Below, one piece after another: positions 39,170-63,100 of a stretch of 64,000 bases of DNA. A program made the translations under genes and the position numbers. The DNA is from Haliclona indistincta. Taxonomy: Eukaryota > Porifera > Demospongiae > Haplosclerida > Chalinidae. Location: assembly GCA_964017065.1 (NCBI GenBank), contig OZ024791.1, forward strand, positions 6,748,547-6,812,546, given 5' to 3'. The notes beneath the pieces were generated by a model that worked only from the letters and a program-made list of their open reading frames with translations, was not told the origin of the DNA and searched no databases. The first letter of the stretch is position 1. The number at the start of each line of letters is the position of its first letter.

Positions 39170-39835
39170 CTTGCTTAGCAAGCTGAGCAATGCCTTCACA
39201 TATTCTGTCAGAGAGCTGAGGGTGAGTTGATAGCAAGCCCGTTAGTGCTTCTAGTAGTGATGAAGATGGCTCTGACTCTAAAGCTATAAAACAGAAAAGT
39301 AATAATAAATTATACTATGAGTCGGGATTTTGAAGTCGGAGTGCCCTGGAATGCCCCTTAAAATCTAGCCACACAGGAAAGTACAATGCTGCTGAGTGTT
39401 AATGTTTGTTTTGGAAATAAAATTAATGTGTTATAATACGCTATACGCTCATGATCAAATTGTTGGGATGAAGTTGGCAAGAACTACGAGCATAACAGGC
39501 ATCTAGAACATCTGTTTTGTGCATAGTACATTATACAGGCACACACAATCCGAACAAGCTTTTTCGTAAGTGTGGCTGAACTCCATTTGGGAAATTAGTG
39601 TAAAGATTATACTCACAAAGGAGTAAGAATAATGATTCATGCCTACCATGATACTATCCGTATCTTATGCCTGTCCCATACCACCTTGTGTATGCATTCT
39701 CACAGGCAATGAATGGGTACACACGTGTATATATTGATGTGTGCAATATGGTGCAATTAGCTCACTGGCAATGCTATCGAGACCATTCAAGACCACCTCG
39801 GGATCAGCTGAACTCAACTTTGTTTCCAAATCCAT
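39170..39835 (-). CDS. First two coding exons of an unrecognised helical-repeat-like gene
   Basis: Exon 1 is 39766-39835 (ATG at 39835, MDLETKLSSADPEVVLNG, donor GTGAGC). Exon 2 is 39170-39283 (acceptor TTTTATAG, donor GTGCGTG). They join in phase to give about 61 residues: the start above, DSIATLESEPSSSLLEAL, and GLLSTHPQLSDRICEGIAQL. The composition (leucine-rich amphipathic helices) suggests HEAT/ARM-type helices, but I do not recognise the protein. The gene is head-to-head with the remodeler at 40386. No third exon is visible on the left: within 200 bp the DNA becomes the repeats and promoter of array copy 8. Either the next intron spans the array, or the gene was cut by it. Confidence 0.65.
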
Positions 39836-40385
39836 GCTAAAGTAAATCTAATCTAAAGAATGTCTGTGCATAAGTATAGAGAAGAAGCAATTGCAGAACG
39901 GTAAAATAACTTACAATTCAACAGACTCCGCATATTCTCGTATATTAAAAGTATACCGGACGTATTCGATCGAGAGCGTGTGACTGCGGATTGAAGGGAG
40001 AAAATGGCGGCAAGAAACAACCGTTCAGCAGAAAAGAGCTAAAGTTAACTTTTTGGAGCATTATAAGCTTGAAAAAGTTTATAATTAGGTAAAATATACA
40101 TATAACAATCTTTTTCTGACATTTTATTAAAGTTGTAACCTGTATTGAACGCGCTAAAGCCATATCAACTGGGTCAAAAGATTCCGCCCCTCGAAAGCTT
40201 TCCCTTTGCAAAAATATTTTACTGTTTGCGCTTAGTTGTTATCAAATGCGAATTGTTTATGAGCGTTGTGTAGACAGTTTTAAAGTAAAGGATTATTGTA
40301 ATTACAGGGCTTACCCCCTTAACAAAAAAATTGCATAGAAACACAAAATTAATGATATTATATTGTTATAATTCTCTCTGCAGTA
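39836..40385. promoter_or_regulatory. Shared head-to-head promoter region
   Basis: 550 bp between the ATG at 39835 (minus) and the ATG at 40386 (plus). Contains AAAATGGCGGC at 40001-40011, an exact match to the YY1 consensus AAnATGGCGGC, common in TATA-less animal promoters. TTCTCTCTGCAG just before 40384 is a 3' splice site, so the remodeler has at least one untranslated first exon in this region (a possible donor is GTAAAG near 40285). Confidence 0.55.
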
Positions 40386-52900
<12,515 letters not shown>

Positions 52901-52991
52901 GATATTTGCCAATCAACTGATTTACGGCAATAGTCTGATGACTAATCTAGATACACTCGACACATTACAGTATTCCTGTGCATTTCCTTTG

Positions 52992-53109
52992 TTTATTTTT
53001 AACATGATAACTTTCTCTGTGTACTTGTATCAATTCGCCTGTTTATACAAAATAGGAAGTCTACAGTGATAGTTTGTTTAACTGTGCTATGCCTATGTTA
53101 ACAATTAAA
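52992..53109. terminator. Overlapping polyadenylation signals of two convergent genes
   Basis: Plus strand: ATTAAA at 53104-53109, about 204 nt after the remodeler stop. Minus strand: AATAAA at 52992-52997, about 156 nt after the stop of the gene at 53153. If both are used, the two 3' ends overlap by more than 100 bp. Confidence 0.5.
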
Positions 53110-53152
53110 TATGCATACAAGTATAAGGTTTGAAATAATCTTTAGACTCTTG

Positions 53153-56100
53153 TTAATCTGCCTTGTTCAGTAGAGGAACTTGCTCACTAACTTCGACATT
53201 GATTGATCCGTAGTTTTCTGGGTGTAGGATACGATCTGGTACTGTGTCGTGGTCACTTGTGCTTGCGTAGTTCTGGGAATGCAAGCTCTGTTCTGTGTAC
53301 CTCTTCTTGTTCTGTTTGCACTTCAGTATGATGTGGTATGCAGTGTAGCTGGTCATGTAGAACAGAGGTATGGAGAGTGCCAGAAAGAGACAGATGCTCG
53401 GAAACATAAGTTTTCTGACAGAGTTGTCGTGTGCAATGCTGTATGCCGATATGTACACCATCAAAGACATAGTCATAATGTCCAATTTGTTGTAGACGTC
53501 AGTTTTGTACGGTCGAAAAATCACCAGAAGTAGTATTAGAGTTAAAGCACAAAGTAGCTGTAGGATTCTTTCAGTGATTTGATCATTGGAACTAATAGTT
53601 ACGGCTAGGATGATGATACGAAAGAGGAAGTAGACGGCTGAGAATGATCGTAGATCTCTTGTTCCATTTGTACCGTCTTTGTAGCAGCCTTGAAACGAGT
53701 CCATAAAAGCGACCATGTTGTTGTTCCTCCAGTGAAAGTGGTGTATCACCTTCTGGATGTGCTTCAGAGGGTAGATGAATAGAATCAGGGGCAGTGGAAT
53801 TACGATGACAACCACTACACAGATAGCAACTATCATCAACCAGAGATGTTCGGGACTGGTGTACTCTACTGAAGCATCCATATAGAGCAGTTGGATATCG
53901 TAGACTCCACCAGTGGAGTTGTAGAGTGAATTTGGAACAAGAAGGAAAAAGGAGGTTGAGCAAAGTTTGGTGTATGCAAGTACAAGAAAGGTTGCAAATG
54001 CATCTATTACTGATGTACGTATTTGCCAGTTTCTTCGAAAACGTCCCAATAGTAAACTGAAAGGCCTGCAGATATAGACCATGACCTTCCATCCTCTTGC
54101 GTACAATTCAATCAAAAGATAGCATACTATGACAAGAAAAAGGGGATAGAATGCTCTGACATATGATAAGGCTATTATGTGCATTGTTTTCAAAGACGGG
54201 TGGAGGCAGAAAGGGGGTATGATTGTCCTGAAGAAATCAAGGTTCCAGATGCTGTACGGAACGATGAGTATATTGAGAAGGATCTTCCCTGATGATCCCA
54301 AGACTGTCTTGAAGATGTCTTGAAAGTGATACACTTCCATGGGTAGCGTAATCATCTGACTGAAGAACACAAATGAAGTCGCCGGCCCTGTAGTGATGCT
54401 TATGTTGAAGAAAATTACTATAAGAAAGAACACGGTCACTGGAACAAGCTCAACAATCAAGTACAGTATTAAGTGCCATGGAAAGTCACTGTAGTTACAA
54501 GCCACACACTCAAATAGAATTGATGAAACAGAAACACTTGTGCCGTTACGACATTGCCCACAAAGACGACCAGTTCGGTCCAGTGGCTCACAGAATTGTT
54601 TGTCCAAATGATCAAGATATTTTGGCAGTTCAGTATATCCCGAATAGTGTTGCCGCTTGAGTTGTATGTAATAGATCCAAGTACCGATTACAGCTTCCTT
54701 CAGCTGTTTGTCGTAAGTCATACACCATTTATACATGATCTTGGCTGAAAGACTTTCTCTACTGCAGAGTATGATGTTGCGAAAGTTTTGGTCGCAAGTG
54801 CATTTGTGACCGTTACGTTTGCCGTATCTCTTTGCATAGTAGCCTGGAGGACATTGACTAAAATATAGCTGAAGTTCAGTGTATATTACTCTAGGTTCAG
54901 CAGTTTCAATAGCCAGAGTGGCAGTTGTGTTTGGTTTTCCATATATAATAACATGTCCTCCTGCAATGTACTGTGAACTGAAGTCTACTGATGCATTACC
55001 TTGCACTATGAAAGCTGTCACAACAGATTTGTTTGTCACATCTTGTTCATAGTCATCAATCAACAGTATAGGAAGAATCAGAGGGAAACCTGGAATAGCA
55101 TTGAAAAGTTGACTTGATGGCAAGTGCTTGGTTTGTACAGTAGCAGGTGAGGTTAACAGATACCTACAGGCGCTGTTGTTTGTGTTTTCATACTTCCAGT
55201 TAGTCCAACAAAAAGGAAGACTCTTGTCACCACTGCTTATTGTCTGTGTTGGACAAGAGAGTATAGATGTGGCAAAAATGGCGCTCATTTCTAATCCGGC
55301 AAGGTTCCCATTGAAAGAGAACTCTGTTTTCCATTCAGAAGGTGAAGCATCATTGTCATAGTAACTGATTGCACATTGCTGGTTTGACATGGGATATTCA
55401 TAGGTGTCATAATGGTTAGATATGTAAATTGCACCACCTTTCTCATTGGCGGTATTGTCAGTGAACACCAAACTTGTGTTTTCTTGCACAACTAATGTTG
55501 CTCCGTTCAGCAGAGCCATCGCACCTCCAAGCTTTCCCTGATTCGATGAGAATTCAATCCTTGAATTGTTCAAAACGGTTACTTGTGCTCTCGTTGCAAG
55601 AAGTGCTGTTCCCTTGCACGACTTGATGGAATTGTTGTTTCTGAATTGTATCGGCAGTTGATTTATATAGAGACCACCTTGCCCAACAGTCACATTGCTC
55701 TTGTTTGTGATAAAGTTTTGTTCTGCATTTAACTTCTCTATGATGGTTGAGATCAAGTAGCCTTCGTTGGTGCTTGGTTCTGAGCTAAAGTGCATAATCG
55801 AGCCCACTTGAGCTCTGTTGAAAGTCATCTTGAGGTCAGTAAACAGCAGTGTGTTAGTTTTTGCAATCTCTGCCGCTTGCCTAGAAGCAACCACTGATAT
55901 TCCACCACCTGCAAATGCTATGTTCTTTGAAATCAATGCAAAATGCAATACGATGGAGTTGTTGGCAGCCATTTTGCTTGTTCGGTGCAGAAGAAACTGG
56001 ATACCAACTGCTCCTCCAATGCAACGAGAACTGCTAGTTTCTGTTTCTTTGTAGCAGTTGTGTCCAAAGAGATTAATGTGCTCCATTAACACTGTGTTAT

Positions 56101-57007
56101 TGTTGCTCTCTCCTTCCATTTTTATATAGATGCCGCTTCCAAGACCGTGAAGGGCCTTGTTACCATTGAAGTAAGAGTGGTTCAGTCGTACCTGATTGTA
56201 AGCAGAATTTCGTCTAAAAATAACAGCCAGTGCTCCACCAGCTGGCTTTGTGTTCCTCAATCCGAAGCCCCAGACTGTGTTGGAAGAAAATATGCATTTT
56301 GTTAGCACTACTTGTGAGTTGAACTTAGGTGGGTTTGCTGCACGATTTTCATCATCTGTTCCGTTGAAGTATAGCAATATTCCTCCACCTCCGGGGTAGT
56401 CCAAACTAGTGTTGTTCAAAGAGTTCTCCGATAAGTAAGTTCGATTGATTAGCACTTGTCCAGTAGGATTGACAATTACAATTCCTGATCCATTCGAAAA
56501 GTTGAGAATGACTACTCGGATCCGTATATTTCTGCACGTATGGAACAGCAAAGCGCACGGCCATTTGGATACAGGTGAGTTGTAAAGTGCCTCCGTTGTA
56601 CGACCACAGTTGTTGAAGTAGATATACTCTAGAGAGATGTTTGTGCTGTTGACGAAGGAGAATCCTGCACCTGGTTTGCAGTAGATTGTGACTGCTGACG
56701 AGTTACTGTAAAAACCGACATTGTAAAGTCCGGAGAATGTAAAACCCTCGTCGTGAGTGACTTTATCGTCCATGAATACTATGTCGACGTCTTTCTTGAT
56801 TTCTTGCACTCGCTGCAAGCCCCAGTGAAGTGAACAACAATACGTGGAGTCGTTCTTCATTGAGCAATCCTGGCAATCGCTGCCAACTAAGATTTTGGTG
56901 TTAGCATCTTTCGGCGAGCAATCGCTTGCTGTGAATAAAACTAGGATACAGAGAAACAGTAGCATCTTTCGCTTCTGGTAATGGTTTATGCGGAAATGCA
57001 CTACCAT
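53153..57007 (-). CDS. Divergent beta-helix/multi-TM receptor outside the array (1284 aa)
   Basis: Single-exon frame. ATG at 57007, or the inner ATG 14 codons on (MLLFLCILVLFTASDC), which better fits a signal peptide. It has the same plan as the array proteins but low identity: beta-helix turns (PGGGGILLYF, AGGALAVIF, IGGAVGIQF, AGGGISVVA, QGGLYINQ, LGGAMALLNGA, KGGAIYISNHYDTY), neck CPPGYYAKRYGKRNGHKCTC, then RTGRLCGQCRNG, and about nine membrane segments (ILYLIVELVPVTVFFLIV, VIPLPLILFIYPL, FRPYKTDVYNKLDIMTMSL). The tail has VPDRILHPENYGS, alignable with MPARLL...SYGSF of the array, and ends near EQVPLLNKAD, an acidic dileucine-type sorting motif. It is convergent with the remodeler and head-to-head with the Ig gene (171 bp). 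Probably a surface receptor; function unknown. Confidence 0.92.
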   Translation of the reverse strand: MVVHFRINHYQKRKMLLFLCILVLFTASDCSPKDANTKILVGSDCQDCSMKNDSTYCCSLHWGLQRVQEIKKDVDIVFMDDKVTHDEGFTFSGLYNVGFYSNSSAVTIYCKPGAGFSFVNSTNISLEYIYFNNCGRTTEALYNSPVSKWPCALLFHTCRNIRIRVVILNFSNGSGIVIVNPTGQVLINRTYLSENSLNNTSLDYPGGGGILLYFNGTDDENRAANPPKFNSQVVLTKCIFSSNTVWGFGLRNTKPAGGALAVIFRRNSAYNQVRLNHSYFNGNKALHGLGSGIYIKMEGESNNNTVLMEHINLFGHNCYKETETSSSRCIGGAVGIQFLLHRTSKMAANNSIVLHFALISKNIAFAGGGISVVASRQAAEIAKTNTLLFTDLKMTFNRAQVGSIMHFSSEPSTNEGYLISTIIEKLNAEQNFITNKSNVTVGQGGLYINQLPIQFRNNNSIKSCKGTALLATRAQVTVLNNSRIEFSSNQGKLGGAMALLNGATLVVQENTSLVFTDNTANEKGGAIYISNHYDTYEYPMSNQQCAISYYDNDASPSEWKTEFSFNGNLAGLEMSAIFATSILSCPTQTISSGDKSLPFCWTNWKYENTNNSACRYLLTSPATVQTKHLPSSQLFNAIPGFPLILPILLIDDYEQDVTNKSVVTAFIVQGNASVDFSSQYIAGGHVIIYGKPNTTATLAIETAEPRVIYTELQLYFSQCPPGYYAKRYGKRNGHKCTCDQNFRNIILCSRESLSAKIMYKWCMTYDKQLKEAVIGTWIYYIQLKRQHYSGYTELPKYLDHLDKQFCEPLDRTGRLCGQCRNGTSVSVSSILFECVACNYSDFPWHLILYLIVELVPVTVFFLIVIFFNISITTGPATSFVFFSQMITLPMEVYHFQDIFKTVLGSSGKILLNILIVPYSIWNLDFFRTIIPPFCLHPSLKTMHIIALSYVRAFYPLFLVIVCYLLIELYARGWKVMVYICRPFSLLLGRFRRNWQIRTSVIDAFATFLVLAYTKLCSTSFFLLVPNSLYNSTGGVYDIQLLYMDASVEYTSPEHLWLMIVAICVVVVIVIPLPLILFIYPLKHIQKVIHHFHWRNNNMVAFMDSFQGCYKDGTNGTRDLRSFSAVYFLFRIIILAVTISSNDQITERILQLLCALTLILLLVIFRPYKTDVYNKLDIMTMSLMVYISAYSIAHDNSVRKLMFPSICLFLALSIPLFYMTSYTAYHIILKCKQNKKRYTEQSLHSQNYASTSDHDTVPDRILHPENYGSINVEVSEQVPLLNKAD

Positions 57008-57178
57008 AATGCATTATACATGCATGCTTGATGCACATGCTCCGCCTAGATGGGGAAATCCCTACAAACAGACACTCCCCTTGTAAATGAATACGGGGGC
57101 GGACTAGCCCTATCGTTAAAACTACGCGGGTCAGTCTGCTAGCTGGCTGCCCACCACTATTAGCAAGACTCGTGAGAG
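57008..57178. promoter_or_regulatory. Compact divergent promoter with GC box
   Basis: 171 bp between the ATG at 57007 (minus) and the ATG at 57179 (plus). GGGGGCGG at 57095-57102 is an Sp1/KLF-type GC box. TACATGCATGC is a short palindrome. I saw no TATA box. Confidence 0.45.
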
Positions 57179-60100
57179 ATGCAGGGCTGCATCATCAGTG
57201 CTGTGCTGATCATTGTGCTGGCGAGCTCATCTTCTGGACAGGGTAAGCTTGAAAACAAAACTTTAAACGTGATTTCAGTTTAAGTGCATGGTCTCCTTCT
57301 CAGCTCCTCCCGAGATCACCGAGTCTCCATTAGACACCGCCGGTGTGCTTGGCGATGAGGTACAGCTGTTTTGTGAAGCAAGCGGTGCTCACCCGCTCAA
57401 TATCTCGTGGAACAATAGCCTGGGAGCTATAGATGACAACGGACCTGTGTTGATATCAACCAGTCAGATTTCAGACAACACCACAGAGAGTGAACTGACC
57501 ATTCCTGCTCTGACTGCTGTTGATGAGAGTGACTACACTTGCACGGCTAGTAATGATGATGGCGATGCAGTCTCATCTATAGCTAGACTCAGAATTCAAC
57601 GTAAGAGAAAGATTACTTGTCAGTTTGCAGTTTGTATGACTAAAATTACTATGTTGCTGTTGTTGATAAGTGCATTAGGTTTGGTCAGTAAAATAATTAT
57701 TGTCAAAGAGAGACGTTTGATTGACTTTCAAGTGCTTTTGGTTAGAGTAACTGTTCTCTTGCTGACAATATTCACAACTCACAGCCATGCATGCTATGTA
57801 AACACTGTGGGGGCTGTCAAGATCAGCTACCAGTAAGTGTAAATGCTTTAAACATCCCATCATCTTTAATATGACAGACAAGCAGTTCTCCTCAGCTCTC
57901 TTGCCAGCCATGCTTACATGCTAGTAGACCATAATTAGATTTATTTGAGAATCACACATAATTTCATCATGATTTATGATTTTGCCAAAAATGCTTGTGT
58001 AATCAAAATGTTAATGGCATGCATTATCATAATGATTATATGCTACTGGGAATGTACAGTCACTGTAGAAGGACACCATACCTAACAATGCTCTCTTGCA
58101 CAACTACCTGTCTGTAACACGTAGCAGTTATTTTTAGTATTGGTAGCTTGAGTACTTTATTATTACATAGTACGTCATCTTTCACCAATCAGATTGCTCT
58201 ATTCGAGGGCATTAATGTAGGTTATTGACCGCGCGTAGCGTCTTAGACGATTGCGTCTTTGCGAGTTTGAATAATTCGCGATGTTATAGCGCTCCACAGT
58301 GTTATGTGCGATGAACTATATAATAAGCCAGTTATTGCACTACACAACTCGGGCATTAACCGACATTAATGACCTTGGGAAAGTCGGTTGCCCTCGAACA
58401 GTCTCGGGCTGCGCCCTCGACCGTTGCTCGGGCAACTCGACTTTCCCGCGGTCATTAATGTAGGTTAATGCCCTCGCGTGAGGGCAATAACTAACACGTA
58501 ATGTGATTTTGAGTACTGGTTTCCCAGAGCTGGCATGTATTTTGACTGTATTTCACAGTATTCTGTGTTTCCCAGAGCTGGCATGTATTTTGACTGTATT
58601 TCACAGTATTCTGTGTTGCCTCTCTGGTTACATGGTTTGTAAGAACTTTATTAGCGAACTAACTACAGAATTCAATTAGTGCAGCTGGAGGGATACAATC
58701 TACATATAATCAAGATGATGATAACTTTGCATTTTCATTTGAAAAAAATACATGTATAATAATGTTTTATCTCTTTTAAACAATTCTAAATGAAGGTCTC
58801 CTACTTCCAGCAGTAGTATCTGCATCTACTATTGATTATGCTTCGTGATGGTTACTTACACTTTTCCCATTTACAGAACCGCCTACTATTACTAGTTTTA
58901 CTGCTCAGCAGCCCAATGGAGCCGCTGGTGGAAATGCAATCTTTTCGTGCATCGCAGCCTCGATCCCTCCCTCTAATATCACCTGGATGGTGAATGGTAC
59001 AATACTGGAAGTGGGGAGCATAACGATCACCACAGATGCATTTGGTACCACTAACAGCACTCTCACTCTCACATCACTGAACTCCAACGATGCTGGAAAC
59101 TACTCCTGCACGGCAAGCAACTTCCTTGCAGAACTAAGAAATGACACCTCAGCTTCACTGGCTCTCTCAGTGCTTTGTGAGTGCATGTAAATTAATATGT
59201 AGTATTATAAATCATCATTATAAATGTTCCAGATCCACCAAATACTACAGCTACACCTCTTTTTACTATTGTTAACTCAAGTTCAGGCTCAGTTACTTTT
59301 ACGTGTGAAGCATCCGGAATTCCACTCCCAACTATAACTTGGACGAAGGAAAGGGGAAATGCAAATGTAGGCATTATCCAGCAGACCGAGACAGGAAACA
59401 CAGTCACATCAACACTGTCTATCAGTGAACCATTTGATACAGATGAATCTAACTATACGTGCTCTGCTAACAATGGTGTTACTAATTTCCTTGGTACTCC
59501 TGAAAATGCAACTGTGCAACTTTTTGTGCAAGGTACTGTCAATAGACATTGTAAAACTAACTAGTCATTTTGTCTTTCTTGTCAGATCCTGCTATTATTA
59601 GCAACAGTCCTATTGGCTCTGTTCTAGTAGCTGGTACTGGGTTTTTAGCACTGTCTTGTCACGTACAGGGGCTCCCAGTACCCACCATCACTTGGCTGAA
59701 GGATGGTCAAGTATTGAACACTGATTCACATGTCACAATCACTGAAGGGCCATCAATCTATTTTCCAAGTGAAGAAGAAGCGAGATTTGGTTCAGGAAGT
59801 GGTTCGATCTTTATTCAAGATCTGTTACTGAGTGATGACGGTGAATATGTTTGTCGAGCTGAAAACACTGGAGTGCAGGGCAATACATTCACTGTAGAAT
59901 CAGCTGTAGCAAGCATCACTGTGGAATGTAAGCAGAAAACTAGATAAAGAGCATATTTTATTGCAATTCACTCACATACAGATCCACCACTCGTAACGGT
60001 GACACCATCATCAGTGATAGTGAATCAGACTGGTACTGTGACACTGACCTGTCGAGTTTTTGGTATACCTACACCTACTGTAACATGGACAAAATCATCA

Positions 60101-63100
60101 ACCAATATCCCTCTCACTACTAGTGGTACTCTGACCATCAGTACCACTACCAATGGCAATAATATCACCTCAACTCTCACTATCACTCAAATCACTAGAA
60201 GTGACATGGACACTTATAACTGTTCTGGAAGTAATGGTCGAATTAACATTATAAATTCACCAGAAGAAGATTCCTCACTAGTGCAAGTACAAGGTAATAT
60301 TTATTAGCATAGGTGTACAATAATTAATTCAATTTTATAATAATTAATTCAATTTTGTATATATTTCTTCTAATTAGAGCCAGTAAATGTAATCACAAGC
60401 CCTTTGAGTGTTATTAACTACAAAAATGGAACAGCACAATTTGACTGTGTAGCCTCTGGAATTCCAGCACCGACCATTAACTGGTTCAAGGACAACACTG
60501 TAATCACTTCAGACAACAGAGTGGCCATTACAGTGACTAACTCCACTACACCTAATGAGAGAAACACTACTAGTGTACTGACCATCACAGAGCTACAGAT
60601 ATCAGACACAGCAGACTATCACTGTGTTGCTAGTAACACTGGAGATACTGGAACTGGTGTCACCTTCACTGACACTTCAGATACTGCATCACTGCTTGTC
60701 CAATGTGAGTTAATAATATCTTTACTTTTTATTATTAATTTTTCTATCATGCATTGTCAGATCCTCCTCTGGTATCTGTTGGACCCAATGTCACTGTAGT
60801 CAATGAGACCAATACCACTTCATTCACATGCACAGCATTTGGTATACCAACACCAGTTGTGGAGTGGCTTAAATTATTCGATAATGGTCCATCAACTCTG
60901 CTCTCGTCCTCTGCTTTGACCAACATTACTGAAGTGATCAATGGCAACAATGTCACATCAATACTACTCTTCACTAGTCCAGTGAGGACTGATGAGGCCA
61001 TGTACATGTGTAGAGGAACTAACAATGTGACCAATGTGATCAGTTCACCAGAAAATGGAAACGTCATCCTTTATGTTCAAGGTACAATTATGGTATTTAT
61101 CTCATTTTAAGATACTAATTCCTGCAATACAGTATCTGCCATTGTTAATCAGAATCCAGTTAACCAGACCAACTACACTGCTGGCATGGCCAGTCTCTCC
61201 TGTGTGGTTGGTGGCCTACCAGTTGTGTCCATTGTTTGGCTGAAGAATGGAATATTGATATCAGAATCTTCTGACGTCACAATCTCCAATATTGCCAACT
61301 CAACACTAACCACAGGACAAGTGACAAGCATCATCACACTCACTAACCTGACACTGGATAATGCAGCTCAGTACCAGTGTGTTGGTAATAACACTGGAGC
61401 TCCTGGTGTTGAGTTCACCGTGACATCAGCACCTGCTACTCTCACTGTGCTGTGTAAGACACTCATCCAGTCTCATTGCACTGATGTTACATTGTCTCAT
61501 TCTCTCATTAGACCCACCCTCAGTGACTGTTAGTCCACTCAGTCAGGTGGTCAACATGACAGACACTGTGAGCATCACTTGCAGTGTGTTTGCTCTCCCT
61601 CCTCCAACCATCACTTGGACTGATGATCGTAACTCCTCTGTTGTGACAAGTGCAGGCAGATTCTCTATTTCGCAGACAGACTCCGGGAATACTCGCACAT
61701 CCATCTTGACCTTCAATGGTATACTGAAACAAGATGAGTCCAACTACACCTGCACTGCTGTCAACAATGTAACCAATGCTATTGGTGTGCCTGAAAGTGG
61801 TAGCAGCATTATCTCAGTGCAAGGTATGCAATAACTTGTGAGATAGTGTATGATATGAAATGTCTCTTTAGTCCCAGCAACAGTAAATCGTTTGAGAGAC
61901 GTTAGGGTGCAATTAAATCTTGGTGGAAATGTCACCTTGAGGTTTTCACTCTCTGATGATGATCCTTTAGTTCAAACTGAAGATATTAGCTGGTTCCTTA
62001 TATCCAGTGGCATTAGGACTGATATTACCAATAGCAGTGACAGTCGGCACACTATATCAGCTGATAGACTATCATTTCTCATTGATGGTATCACTCATTC
62101 TGATGAGGGAGAATACTTACTGGAAGCTACTAATGCTGCAGGAACTGGCTCTAGTTTTTTTATTCTATCAGTCACAGGTATAGTGCGAAACCATCTTATG
62201 TACTAAAATGAACGTTTTTCATAATAGGTACTCCATCTATTATCAATGGTCCTGATAACGAAATTCGTCGTGAACAAGATGATGTCACCTTTCCTTGCTT
62301 TGCCACTGGTGATCCTCCTCCATCAATCAACTGGAGGTTTAATGGATCCATCCTACCAGAGAATAGCAAGTACAGTATTGGAGACATTCAAGATGGAGAA
62401 AATTTTGGATCACTGACTGTGCATAATCTCACTTACTATGACAGAGGAGAGTACACTTGTATAGTAAATAATTCAATAGGAAGCAGTGATGATTCTGTTT
62501 TACTGAGTGTGCAAGGTACATTACTTGAAAGTTGTTTAATTCTCTTGTTCTATTCTCTTAACTTCAGTTGTCCCAGTCATTACTATTCATCCTGTCACAC
62601 AAGCTGGTATTGCTGGTGGATCTGTGACTCTAAACTGCACTGCAAGAGGATTCCCATTGACTAACATTGTCTGGTTGAAGAATGGTGTACAGCTTAACCC
62701 AGCCATCATTGATGACACTAGTGTTTCAGCCATCGAGGGAAATGAGACTACCATTTATGTTTTGAGTTCACTAACCATTGAGAACCTGCAGTTACATGAT
62801 GTGGCCAACTACTCCTGCAATGCTAGTAATGATTTGTTTGAACCACGCTGGGCAGTATCTGATGAAGCTGAACTAACAGTTCTATGTGAGTCATGCATGT
62901 TATATGTTTCATACTATTCATTGTTAATTCATAGATCCTCCTAATGTTGATGATGTGGTTCCTAAGGAGTTCACTATCAATCAAACTCAATATGCTAACT
63001 TCACATGTACTGCATTTGGTATTCCCATTCCTCAACTGACATGGTTCAAAGGAGACTCTACTAGTGCTGTTCAGCAAACCAACCTTCTCATGATCACTAA

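Noticed and set aside
39945..40211. Minus-strand 88-codon frame between the two divergent genes
   Set aside because: No recognisable sequence and it covers the promoter and untranslated exons. Not supported.
57675..57911. Minus-strand 78-codon frame and read-through of the first Ig exon
   Set aside because: It lies in the first long intron; the Ig exon has a proper GTAAGA donor at 57601.
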